Of a DNA stretch of 64,000 bases, positions 8,857 to 17,090 are shown in pieces. Source of the DNA: Kribbella monticola (GTDB taxonomy: Bacteria > Actinomycetota > Actinomycetes > Propionibacteriales > Kribbellaceae); the NCBI RefSeq assembly GCF_003261635.1, contig NZ_QFXK01000031.1, positions 124,001 to 188,000 of the forward strand. Direction: 5' to 3'. How positions within the stretch are numbered: the stretch's first letter is position 1; every line of letters starts with the position of its first letter. The notes beneath the pieces were generated by a model that saw only the letters and a list, made by a program, of their open reading frames with translations, was not told the DNA's origin and ran no database searches. The position numbers and the translations under genes are program-made.

Positions 8857-9215
8857 GTTCCGAGCCTACCGATCCGGGCCGGAGAACTTCGGCCCTACCG
8901 GGATCAGAGGTTCTGCGTAACCCCAGGGCTTCTGGATCGGTTACTTGCAGTGAACGGGTGATCGCAACAAGACTTCCTCGTCCGTTATCCGGACGCGGTA
9001 AACCGCTGTGCACCGGTTCGGAGTGTTAAGGAAGTGTTGTGATCGGATCGACAAGTCCATAACCCTTGTTTCGTCCACGCGGGATTGGGAACATGGAGTC
9101 GTTCGTGAAAACGTTCACAACGCTCGCACCAACCCCCGTGCGATTACAGGCACGCTGATCGGGCACAGACCAGGCCATCAGCGTAGACAAACTACTGAGA
9201 GAGATGGGATCCGCC
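8857..9215. other. Long divergent intergenic region upstream of whiB
   Basis: 359 bp without a supported ORF. It must contain the start signals of the membrane protein (minus) and of the WhiB gene (plus). The clearest element is a CRP-like palindrome at 9104-9119. The remainder is less GC-rich than the coding flanks and probably forms a long regulated leader or promoter for whiB. Confidence 0.6.
9104..9119 (+). promoter_or_regulatory. CRP/GlxR-type operator upstream of whiB
   Basis: CGTGA-N6-TCACA, one mismatch from the TGTGA-N6-TCACA consensus, 97 bp before the WhiB start. In M. tuberculosis whiB1 is a known target of the cAMP receptor protein Rv3676. The site here is seen; its use is inferred. 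Confidence 0.55.
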
Positions 9216-9467
9216 ATGGATTGGCGCCACCGGGCCGTTTGCCTCGATGAGGACCCGGAACTGTTCTTCCCCATCGGCAACACCGGGCCCGCGATCATGC
9301 AGATCGAGGAGGCCAAGCAGGTGTGCCGTCGCTGCGACGTACGAGAGCAGTGCCTTGCCTGGGCACTGGAGGCCGGCCAGGACCACGGTGTCTGGGGTGG
9401 CCTGAGTGAGGACGAGCGACGCGCTCTGAAGCGCCGCAACGCCCGCGCTCGCATCCGCACCGCCTGA
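9216..9467 (+). CDS. whiB1: WhiB-family iron-sulfur regulator (WhiB1/WblE type)
   Basis: 83 residues from the ATG at 9216 (MDWRHRAVCLDEDPELFFP). The four [4Fe-4S] cysteine ligands are present: Cys9, then C-x2-C in VCRRCDVREQC with the last Cys six residues on, followed by the WhiB turn GVWGGLSEDERRALKRR and a basic tail. WhiB1 binds the principal sigma factor and senses nitric oxide through its cluster. An ATG 12 nt upstream is in frame, but the family starts at MDWR and GAGATGGGA gives it a ribosome site. It is followed by a strong terminator and then pdtaS on the other strand, as in M. tuberculosis. Confidence 0.95.
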   Translation: MDWRHRAVCLDEDPELFFPIGNTGPAIMQIEEAKQVCRRCDVREQCLAWALEAGQDHGVWGGLSEDERRALKRRNARARIRTA

Positions 9468-9483
9468 CGCGACCAACGAAGAC

Positions 9484-9510
9484 GGCCCCGCGGGATCCGC
9501 GGGGCCTTTC
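9484..9510 (+). terminator. Terminator of whiB
   Basis: A perfect 10-bp stem (GGCCCCGCGG, loop GAT, reverse arm to 9506) followed by TTT. It sits 17 bp after the whiB stop and can also serve the convergent pdtaS. Confidence 0.8.
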
Positions 9511-9577
9511 GATTTCCCGGCCGCGTTGCGTCCGAAGAAGTGAGGGTCCCGCCCCTCGCCTGTTCGGACGTAACGGA

Positions 9578-11053
9578 CTAGTCCTTCACCGGGATGTCGA
9601 GGACGATCGTGGTTCCGGGGCCGCCGTCGTGGCGGGGGCCGAAGTCGAGGACGCCGTCGAGTTCGCCGATTACCAGGGTGCGCACGATCGACAGGCCCAG
9701 GTTTCCCGACGTCTCGGAATCGAAGCCGGCCGGTAGCCCCTGCCCGTCGTCGGTGACCACGACCCGTAGCCGTCCGACCGATCGCTGTGCTTCCAGCACG
9801 ATCTCGCCGGCCGCGTCGCCTTCGCGGCCACCGAACGCGTGCTCGACCGAGTTCTGCATCAGCTCGGTCAGTACCATCGCCAGCGGCGTGGCCACCTCGG
9901 AGTCCAGCACGCCGAAACTGCCGGTACGCCGGGTCGCCACCTGTGTCGCCACGGTCGACACGTCGGCGACCATCGCGGCCACCCGGTCGGCCACGTCGTC
10001 GAAGTCCACGTGCTCGTCGAAGGATTCGGACAGTGTCTCGTGCACGATCGCGATCGATCCCACCCTGCGGACCGCTTCGGACAAGGCCGCTTGCGCCTCT
10101 GGCACAGTGATGCGCCTCGCCTGCATCCGCAGTAACGCGGCGACCGTCTGCAAGTTGTTCTTGACGCGATGATGAATCTCCCGGATGGTCGCCTCCTTGG
10201 TGACCAGCTCCCGCTCCCGGCTGCGCAGCTCCGTCACGTCCCGGAGCAGGATCAGCGCGCCCACGTGCTCGCCCTCGGCGCGCAGCGGGATCGCGCGCAG
10301 GAACAGCGTCGCCTCCGGGTTCTCGATCTCGATCTCCTGGGCGGCCCGGCCGGTGACCACCGAGGCCAGCACGTCGTCCACCTTGTGGCCGCTGTTGATC
10401 AGTTCGGCGGTGATGTCCTTGAGCCGGCTGCCGACCAGGTCGGTGACGAGACCCATCCGGCGGTAGGCGGACAACGCATTCGGGCTGGCGAACGTCACCA
10501 TGCCGTGCCGGTCCACCCGAATACACCCGTCCCCGACCCGTGGGGTGGTCGAGAGCAGCCGCTCCCCGCCGTACGGGAAGATGCCGTCGGTGATCATCCG
10601 GGCCAGGTCGGTGGCGCTCTGCAGGTAGGCGATCTCCAGTCGCGACGGGGTCCGGACGCCGAGCAGGTTGGTGTTGCGCGCGATCACGGCGATCACCCGG
10701 TCGCCGCGGCGGACCGGGATGGTCTCCACCCGGACCGGGACGTCGTCGCGCCACTCGGGGTCGCCCTCGCGGCAGATCCGGCCGCCGTCGTAGGCCTGGT
10801 CCAGCAGCGGCCGGCGGTCGCGCGGGATGAAGCTGCCGACGATGTCGTCCAGGTACGCCGTCGGGCCGGTGGTCGGCCGCATCTGCGCACCGGCCCAGAA
10901 CCCGAGTCCCTCGGTGTCCGGCAGCCAGAGCACGAGATCGGCGAAGGACAGGTCGGCGAGCATCTGCCAGTCGGAGACCAGCAGTTGCAGCCGGTCCAGG
11001 TCGGCGGAGTCCAGCGTGGTGTGGTTCCGCGCCACATCGGTCAAAGACGGCAC
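9578..11053 (-). CDS. pdtaS: Sensor histidine kinase PdtaS
   Basis: 491 residues from GTG at 11053. An N-terminal GAF-like domain (WQMLADLSFADLVLW..., about 20-140) and a PAS domain (RVDRHGMVTFASPNALSAYRRMG) are followed by the HisKA_2 motif IREIHHRVKNNLQTVAALLRMQARR and a HATPase domain (LTELMQNSVEHAF, DDGQGLPAG, LGLSIVRTL). This layout matches M. tuberculosis PdtaS (Rv3220c), a soluble kinase whose partner PdtaR is an RNA-binding antiterminator; pdtaR is not in the window. The reading frame is open upstream to 11152, but the mycobacterial protein starts near this point. The gene is next to whiB1, as in mycobacteria. Confidence 0.92.
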   Translation of the reverse strand: MPSLTDVARNHTTLDSADLDRLQLLVSDWQMLADLSFADLVLWLPDTEGLGFWAGAQMRPTTGPTAYLDDIVGSFIPRDRRPLLDQAYDGGRICREGDPEWRDDVPVRVETIPVRRGDRVIAVIARNTNLLGVRTPSRLEIAYLQSATDLARMITDGIFPYGGERLLSTTPRVGDGCIRVDRHGMVTFASPNALSAYRRMGLVTDLVGSRLKDITAELINSGHKVDDVLASVVTGRAAQEIEIENPEATLFLRAIPLRAEGEHVGALILLRDVTELRSRERELVTKEATIREIHHRVKNNLQTVAALLRMQARRITVPEAQAALSEAVRRVGSIAIVHETLSESFDEHVDFDDVADRVAAMVADVSTVATQVATRRTGSFGVLDSEVATPLAMVLTELMQNSVEHAFGGREGDAAGEIVLEAQRSVGRLRVVVTDDGQGLPAGFDSETSGNLGLSIVRTLVIGELDGVLDFGPRHDGGPGTTIVLDIPVKD

Positions 11054-11168
11054 GGTCCCGAGCCTAGTGCGTCCGGCACGGCGTGCTCGGCGTGGCGTGG
11101 CCGCCGCTGACTCGACAGATTGCGCGGATGGGTGTTGATTGTTCGGATCCAAGTGAAAGGATGCTTCG

Positions 11169-12074
11169 GTGGAGTCGACGTACTGGCAGGACGTGATGGC
11201 CGCGGACTACGCGGTACCGCGCGACCGGGCGCTGACCGACCTCACCGAGGAGCTGGTCCGGGGACTGGCCAGCACCAACCCGCAGATCCGGGACGCGCTG
11301 GCCTACCCGACGCTGGCCACCTGGCTCGAGCGCGGCATCTACGACGACCTGCTGCCCGGTTTCGGTGACGGTCTCTGCGCCGGTCTGTCCTATGGTCTCG
11401 GCGAGGACGGCACCGACACGGTGTTCCGGCGCTCGTTCACCGCGCTGACGCTGGCGGAGGTGATCCATCGCGACAACGCCGAGTTCCTCGTGCACGACGA
11501 GGTGGTGATGCGCTGGGGCGACCGGCTGGCGACCTGGCTGCTGCGCGAGCGCGACCTGCGCGGGTACGTCGCCGACTGTGGCTGGGCGCATGCCGTGGCA
11601 CACGGTGCCGACGCGATCGGGGCGCTGGCCAGATCCCGGCACTGCGACGCCGGCGTACTGCGTGCGCTCCTCGACGTGCTGGCCGACCGGATCGTGAAGG
11701 ACACCCCGTATCGCTGGGTGCACGAGGAGCACGACCGGGTCGCCCATGCGGTGATGACGATCCTGCACCGGAACATGCTGACCACCGACGAGCTGGAGCG
11801 CTGGCTCAAGCCGATCGCGGCGACCGCGGCCCAGCAGCCGCTGATGCACGAGACGCTGCCGGAGTGGCCGACGCCGAACGTGTTCAACGCCCGCGGTGTC
11901 CTGCACGTGCTGCTCAGTCAGCTGGCGATCGGGGTGAAGGGCTTCCCGATCCCGGGTGACGACGAGCTGTTCGGCCGGCCGATCGAGGCCCGGGCCGACA
12001 TGCTGCTGATGCTCACCGAGGCGGTCCGCTCGTCCCAGCCCTACATCTACCGGCCGGCCGCGAACCAGTCGTAG
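11169..12074 (+). CDS. DUF2785 family protein
   Basis: 301 residues starting at GTG 11169, with AAAGGA upstream. It is rich in alpha-helix and contains the conserved stretch YVADCGWAHAVAHGADAIGALARS together with HRDNAEFLVHDEVVMRWGDRLATWLLRERDLRGY, typical of DUF2785. No signal peptide or membrane segment is present, so it is cytosolic. The function of the family is unknown. It is divergent from pdtaS across about 115 bp and converges on the EEP-domain gene with only 9 bp between them. Confidence 0.8.
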   Translation: MESTYWQDVMAADYAVPRDRALTDLTEELVRGLASTNPQIRDALAYPTLATWLERGIYDDLLPGFGDGLCAGLSYGLGEDGTDTVFRRSFTALTLAEVIHRDNAEFLVHDEVVMRWGDRLATWLLRERDLRGYVADCGWAHAVAHGADAIGALARSRHCDAGVLRALLDVLADRIVKDTPYRWVHEEHDRVAHAVMTILHRNMLTTDELERWLKPIAATAAQQPLMHETLPEWPTPNVFNARGVLHVLLSQLAIGVKGFPIPGDDELFGRPIEARADMLLMLTEAVRSSQPYIYRPAANQS

Positions 12075-12083
12075 TACCAGCGG

Positions 12084-13142
12084 TCAGCTCTTCGGTACGG
12101 CGACGTGCGCGATCACTGCGCGATGATCGGTGCCGGCGATCTTGTACGTGGTGAACTTGCCCGGCTTGATCCCGGTGGTGATCACCACGTGGTCGATCTG
12201 GGTCTGTGCCAAGGTGATCCGGTTCGACGGCCAGGTGCCGGAAAGGCCCGCACCGACCGAGGGCGCCACGCTCCGGCAGTGATCGCCGAGCGCCTGCCGG
12301 AAGTCGTAGTGGTCGCTGGTCGCGTTGAAGTCGCCGGCCAGGATCGTCGGCCGGTCCTGGCGGCACCAGCCCTTCACCACCTCGAGGTCCCGCTTCCAGG
12401 TGGTCACTTCGGACGGCAGCGGCGGATAGCCGTGGTACACGATCAACCGGAGGTTCCCCAGCGTTCCGCCGGTCACGATGATGTGGCCGAACTGGGTGCT
12501 GGTCTGCTGCACCGGCCCGATCGTCTCCGCACCCGGCTCGCCCGCGCCCGGCTTCAGCTGGGTCGAGTTCACCTTGCCGGTGTCGAGCTTCTCGGAGTCG
12601 AACTGGACCTCACCGAGCGATGACGACACCAGCACACTGGTCGCACTCTCGACCGCGGCGTTCGCCTGCTGGGTGAAGCCGTGGTAGGTCAGTCCTTCCA
12701 GGTGGTCCTGGATCTCCTGGCGTACGTCGACCTGTGCCTCCGGCAACGAGACGAGGTCCGGCCGCTGCTCCTTGATCAGCCGGGCCACCTCCTTCGCGTC
12801 CGCGCCGCCACCGAGGACGTTCGCCACCATGATCGTGAGCGCCCGGGACCCGGGCGGAGGCGGCGTCGGCTCGGAGAACACCCGCGGCGCGACCAGCCCC
12901 ATCCCGGCCAGCGACAGCAGGCAAACCAGTACTGCGGCCAGCCGCCAGCCGCGCCGGAGCAGCATCACCAGACCCACCAGCAGCACCAGAACCAGCGCCT
13001 GCGGCCGGAACGCGACCAGCTGCGCGAACGGGCTGACCGCCTCCAATCCGTACAGCTCGGGATAGAGCGGCAGGGCAACGACCAGGAGGAAAAGCACCGA
13101 CAGCACGACCCGCCGCAACTTCCATGCCGCATCTGAGTCCAT
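12084..13142 (-). CDS. Membrane-anchored endonuclease/exonuclease/phosphatase (EEP) family protein
   Basis: 352 residues. Three hydrophobic segments lie in the first 90 residues, and an extracytoplasmic EEP domain follows. The domain shows the family landmarks: TIMVANVLGG near residue 106, EQRPDLVSLPEAQ with the metal-binding Glu, ILAGDFNATSDH with the Asp-Asn pair, and a C-terminal IDHVVIT...GTDHRAVIA with the catalytic His. Relatives cleave phosphodiesters of nucleic acids or lipids; the substrate is unknown. The outer-face location argues for a surface nuclease or phospholipase-like role. The ATG is at 13142. Confidence 0.85.
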   Translation of the reverse strand: MDSDAAWKLRRVVLSVLFLLVVALPLYPELYGLEAVSPFAQLVAFRPQALVLVLLVGLVMLLRRGWRLAAVLVCLLSLAGMGLVAPRVFSEPTPPPPGSRALTIMVANVLGGGADAKEVARLIKEQRPDLVSLPEAQVDVRQEIQDHLEGLTYHGFTQQANAAVESATSVLVSSSLGEVQFDSEKLDTGKVNSTQLKPGAGEPGAETIGPVQQTSTQFGHIIVTGGTLGNLRLIVYHGYPPLPSEVTTWKRDLEVVKGWCRQDRPTILAGDFNATSDHYDFRQALGDHCRSVAPSVGAGLSGTWPSNRITLAQTQIDHVVITTGIKPGKFTTYKIAGTDHRAVIAHVAVPKS

Positions 13143-13222
13143 GGCCCACCCTGAAGGTCTAGTGTCCTGTGTCGGCGAACGGTAGCGTCCAGCGTTGCGC
13201 CTTTTGTCCCGAGGAGGTAGCT

Positions 13223-13528
13223 GTGTCCAAAGTGGCCGCGGTCAGACCCGCTTACTGGATCGCCGGCATCCTGCTGGCCCTGTCGGTCGTCGTACCGCTT
13301 CTAGTCTCCACCTATGCCAAGGACGAACCCAGGCTGTGGGGATTCCCCTTCTTCTACTGGTACCAGCTGTTGTGGGTGTTCGTCTCGGCGATCACCGTCA
13401 GCATTTCCTATCGCCTGGTGCTCGGCGAGGAACGCAAGCGACGTGCCGCCCAGGGGCTGGACACCGGCCCTGAAGGCGATCGTGATGCCGGCCGTGACGC
13501 CGCTGCTGCCAAGGAGGCCGAGAAGTGA
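13223..13528 (+). CDS. DUF3311 small membrane protein, symporter partner
   Basis: 101 residues with two membrane segments (about residues 8-28 and 42-64) and a hydrophilic, Ala/Asp/Arg-rich C-terminal tail. The FPFFYWYQLLWVFVSAITVSISYRLV segment is the DUF3311 signature. These proteins are almost always encoded directly before an MctP-like sodium:solute symporter. The GTG start at 13223 is fixed by a perfect GAGGAGG 5 nt upstream; the longer open frame lacks such a site. Its TGA overlaps the GTG of the symporter. Confidence 0.85.
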   Translation: MSKVAAVRPAYWIAGILLALSVVVPLLVSTYAKDEPRLWGFPFFYWYQLLWVFVSAITVSISYRLVLGEERKRRAAQGLDTGPEGDRDAGRDAAAAKEAEK

Positions 13529-15180
13529 ACACGCAGGTCGACTGGGTCCAGCTGACCATCGTCATCATCATCTTCGCCGCGGTGACGGTGATGGGCTTCA
13601 TGGCCGCGCGCTGGCGGCGTACAGGCGCACTGGAAAGCCTTGACGAGTGGGGATTGGGTGGTCGTGGCTTCGGCACGTTCATCACCTGGTTCCTGCTCGG
13701 CGGCGACCTCTACACGGCGTACACGTTCGTCGCTGTGCCGGCCGCGATGTACGCGACCGGGGCGGTCAGCGGCTTCTTCGCCGTGCCCTACACCATCGTG
13801 GTCTACCCCATCATCTTCGTCTTCATGTCCCGGTTGTGGTCGGTCGCGCACCGCAACGGTTACGTGACCCCGGCGGACTTCGTCGGCGGCCGGTACGGCA
13901 GCCGCGGGCTGTCGCTCGCGGTGGCGGTCACCGGCATCCTGGCGACGATGCCGTACATCGCGCTGCAGCTCGTCGGTATGCAGGCGGTCTTCGAGACGAT
14001 GGGCCTCGGCGGCAGCAACACGCTGGCCAAGGACCTGCCGCTGCTGATCGCGTTCGCTGTACTGGCGGCGTACACCTACTCCTCCGGTCTGCGCGCCCCG
14101 GCGATGATCGCGTTCGTCAAGGACGGCCTGATCTACCTGGTGATCGGGGTCGCCATCATCTACCTGCCGCACGTGCTCGGCGGCTGGGACACGATCTTCG
14201 ACGCCGCGAAGACCAAGATGACCACGCCGAACCCGACCACGCACAAGCCGACCGGCGCCTTCATCCCCGGTGAGACCGGCTACTCGGCGTACTGGACGCT
14301 CGCTCTCGGTTCGGCGATGGCGTTGTTCATGTACCCGCACTCGGTCACCGCGGTGCTCTCCACGAAGAACCGCAACGTCGTACGGCGTAATGCCGCGATC
14401 CTGCCTGCCTACTCGCTCCTGCTCGGTCTGCTCGCATTGCTCGGGTTCATGGCGATCACCGCGAAGGTGAACGTGAAGGGCCTGGACGGGCTGGCCAACC
14501 CGCAGCTGGCGATCCCGCGGCTGTTCGACCAGGAGTTCCCGTCGTGGTTCGCCGGTATCGCCTTCGCGGCGATCGCGGTGGGTGCGCTGGTGCCGGCGGC
14601 GATCATGTCGATCGCGGCGGCGAACCTGTTCACCCGCAACATCTACCGCGACTTCATCAAGCGGGACGCCACCCCGGCCCACGAAGCCAAGGTGTCCAAG
14701 CTCGCTTCGCTGGTGGTGAAGTTCGGCGCGCTGATCTTCGTGCTCGCGATGGACAAGACGATCGCGCTGAACCTGCAACTGCTGGGCGGGATCTGGATCC
14801 TGCAGACGTTCCCGGCGATCGTCGGCGGCCTGTTCACCCGCTGGTTCCACCGCTGGGCGCTGCTGGCCGGCTGGGCAGTCGCGATGGTGTACGGCACGAT
14901 CACGGCGTACCGGGTGGTCAACCCGGCCACCAAGAAGCACTTTGGTGGCTCGCTGTCGAACTTCCCGTTCACCGACAAGCAGGTGTACATCGCGCTGACC
15001 GCGTTCGTCATCAACCTGTTGGTGGTGATCGTGCTGACGCTGGTCCTGCGGGCTCTGAAGGTTGCCGAGGGCGTCGATGCGACCCACCCGACGGACTACG
15101 TGGCCGACGCCGGCGACCCGGGGGTCAAGGATCTGCCCGACCTGCTGGACGGCGAAGGAACGACGCCCGCCAGGGCGTAG
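13525..15180 (+). CDS. Sodium:solute symporter family protein, MctP-like monocarboxylate permease
   Basis: 551 residues with about 13 membrane segments. It has the SSS-family N-terminal pattern DEWGLGGRGFGTFITWFLLGGDLYTAYTFVAVPAAMYA, and the long helix FAAIAVGALVPAAIMSIAAANLFTRNIYRDF characteristic of the family. With its DUF3311 partner it resembles rhizobial MctP, which imports lactate, pyruvate and other monocarboxylates; here the substrate is inference. GTG start overlapping the previous stop. The C-terminal tail is acidic. Confidence 0.88.
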   Translation: MNTQVDWVQLTIVIIIFAAVTVMGFMAARWRRTGALESLDEWGLGGRGFGTFITWFLLGGDLYTAYTFVAVPAAMYATGAVSGFFAVPYTIVVYPIIFVFMSRLWSVAHRNGYVTPADFVGGRYGSRGLSLAVAVTGILATMPYIALQLVGMQAVFETMGLGGSNTLAKDLPLLIAFAVLAAYTYSSGLRAPAMIAFVKDGLIYLVIGVAIIYLPHVLGGWDTIFDAAKTKMTTPNPTTHKPTGAFIPGETGYSAYWTLALGSAMALFMYPHSVTAVLSTKNRNVVRRNAAILPAYSLLLGLLALLGFMAITAKVNVKGLDGLANPQLAIPRLFDQEFPSWFAGIAFAAIAVGALVPAAIMSIAAANLFTRNIYRDFIKRDATPAHEAKVSKLASLVVKFGALIFVLAMDKTIALNLQLLGGIWILQTFPAIVGGLFTRWFHRWALLAGWAVAMVYGTITAYRVVNPATKKHFGGSLSNFPFTDKQVYIALTAFVINLLVVIVLTLVLRALKVAEGVDATHPTDYVADAGDPGVKDLPDLLDGEGTTPARA

Positions 15181-15242
15181 TACAGAACTGAGAGTGGTCG
15201 ACACGACACGCACAGGAGTGCGCTAAACCGGATCAGCGGCCC

Positions 15243-15845
15243 ATGGCGGGCAGAATCGCGAGAGTGTTACTGGTTCTGCTCGTCATGGTGCTCGCCGCGG
15301 GGGCGGCTCGGCTGACGGGCGGTCGCTTCAGTCACCTGGCGGACAACACCCTGACCGGGCTGCACTGGCTGGCGGCCGCCTGTATCGGTCAGATCCTCGG
15401 CGCGCTGGCCGGTGGCATCGCCTACCCGGCCGGGCTGATCGGCTCGGCCGTGTGCATCGCGGTGTTCCTGCGACTCAACCTGCGCCGCCCTGGAGTCGCC
15501 CTGCTGGCACTGGGCTTCTCCGCCAACGCACTGGTGGTCGCTTTGAATGGGGCCATGCCGGTGTCCACCGGAGCCCTTCTGCGAGCCGGACTCGACCGGT
15601 TCGTTGCCGATCCCCGCCACGAGCTTGCTGACGCCTCTACGGCGCTCCCCTGGCTCGGGGACGTAGTACCAGTCGCTCTGCCGGGCTTGGGCCAGGCAGT
15701 GAGCCCCGGCGACGTCCTGATCGCCGCAGGCGCCGGCCTACTCCTGTACGCCGGCATGGGTGGCACCGGGCGGGTACCTGTTGCACCAGCACCCTCGTGG
15801 CAGGAACTAGAAGCGAAAGCCTCGCCCGACCACCCGGCGCAGTGA
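15243..15845 (+). CDS. DUF5317 family membrane protein
   Basis: 200 residues. Hydrophobic segments near residues 5-22, 36-58, 60-77 and 80-98 are followed by the conserved FSANALVVALNGAMPVSTGALLRAG motif and a last membrane segment near 158-176 (SPGDVLIAAGAGLLLYAGM). These are features of the DUF5317 family of unknown function. Its last 39 bp overlap, tail to tail, the end of the degenerate HD-GYP gene on the other strand. There is no obvious ribosome site before the ATG at 15243. Confidence 0.8.
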   Translation: MAGRIARVLLVLLVMVLAAGAARLTGGRFSHLADNTLTGLHWLAAACIGQILGALAGGIAYPAGLIGSAVCIAVFLRLNLRRPGVALLALGFSANALVVALNGAMPVSTGALLRAGLDRFVADPRHELADASTALPWLGDVVPVALPGLGQAVSPGDVLIAAGAGLLLYAGMGGTGRVPVAPAPSWQELEAKASPDHPAQ

Positions 15846-17090
15846 CTCCACCACGACCGGGTCGTACTCGGCGCCGATCCCCAGGCCGATGCTCTCCAAC
15901 GCCTTGTCGGGACTCTGCCCGGTCCCTTCGCCGACCAGCTGCTCGTAGGCCAGCGCCACGTTGACGATCCCGCTCTCCAACGGGATGGCCGAGTTGCTGG
16001 CCCTCCCCTGCCGGTACGGATCGTTGCTGTGCCGGACGATCTCCGCCACCCGATCCAGTACGCCGGACCGCTCGATCACCGAGGCCCCGATCTCAGCCGC
16101 CCGCTGCCGCTCCTCCCGGGTCCGCAACAGCGAAGCCCCACCAGGACTCGGATCCGCCAACGCCAGTTGGCCCACCCCCGACAACAACGCCGCGTACTCC
16201 AGCGCCTCCATCCGGGCCGGCGTCAACCCCAGATCATTCCCGATAGCCACCGCCAAACTAGCCGTCCGCGCATTCTGCCCGGGACTACTGAATCCCGCGA
16301 TCTCCGTACTGCGAGCCATCGACCGCACGGTGGTCCGATACGTACGCTGCGCCGACGCAAACCGCCGAAACGCAAACTGCGTCAACAACAACGGCACAAT
16401 CACCAACGGCGGCGCCCACAACCCCAGCAGCGAAGTGCCTGCCGCCAGCAGAACCCCACTGAGGCCCATCGCCATACCGATCCGGCCCATCACCAGTAGT
16501 TCGTCGCGCAGAGACGCAGGAAACGGCTTGTTGAACAACTCGGTCGCCTGTCCCGCCCCCACCAGCGCATCGACCAGACCGGCGGTCAGTACGCCGAGCA
16601 GCATCGCGCCGACCAGAGGAATCGCGTGCCGCCATGATCCGTTCCAGCCGAGGTCGCGAGGCACCACAGCAGAGAAGACGACCGCGGCGCAGGCAACAGA
16701 AAGAACTCGGCGGTTCGAGACCACGATGTCCCAGCGAAGGCCGGCGATCGCCCGGGGACACATGCCGATCATCGTCGCGACAGACGTCACCGCAATCACC
16801 TGGGCGATGTCAGGGGCGACCTCCAGCGAAGGTCCGCGAAGCATCGCATACCCGAGGGCAGCGCTGGTGGCGATCGGAGCCCGGTTGCGGCTTCGATCGA
16901 CCTTGAACTGGACCATTTCACCGATGGCGATGAGCAACCCGAACGCGGCAACGAACGGCCATTCCGTCACGCCGTGCCGGGCCGTGATCAGCAGAGCAGC
17001 CAAGCCCAGCCCGAGACCGGCTATCACGATCACGATGCCGCTGCCGAGGCGGTTCGACACTTCTGGGCCCTCCGGGCTCTCCCAGGCCAT
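15807..17090 (-). CDS. Membrane protein with degenerate HD-GYP domain
   Basis: 427 residues. The N-terminal half has about eight hydrophobic segments, and the C-terminal half aligns by eye with an HD-GYP domain but without its active site. Where the neighbour has LLHDVGKVG this protein has LLSGVGQLA, and where the neighbour has HHHEKYDGSGYP it has VRHSNDPYRQGRAS. It therefore should not hydrolyse cyclic-di-GMP, and may act as a partner or sensor. Its ATG at 17090 overlaps the stop of the canonical HD-GYP gene (TGATG), so the two are translated together. The function is inference. Confidence 0.78.
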   Translation of the reverse strand: MAWESPEGPEVSNRLGSGIVIVIAGLGLGLAALLITARHGVTEWPFVAAFGLLIAIGEMVQFKVDRSRNRAPIATSAALGYAMLRGPSLEVAPDIAQVIAVTSVATMIGMCPRAIAGLRWDIVVSNRRVLSVACAAVVFSAVVPRDLGWNGSWRHAIPLVGAMLLGVLTAGLVDALVGAGQATELFNKPFPASLRDELLVMGRIGMAMGLSGVLLAAGTSLLGLWAPPLVIVPLLLTQFAFRRFASAQRTYRTTVRSMARSTEIAGFSSPGQNARTASLAVAIGNDLGLTPARMEALEYAALLSGVGQLALADPSPGGASLLRTREERQRAAEIGASVIERSGVLDRVAEIVRHSNDPYRQGRASNSAIPLESGIVNVALAYEQLVGEGTGQSPDKALESIGLGIGAEYDPVVVESLRRVVGRGFRF

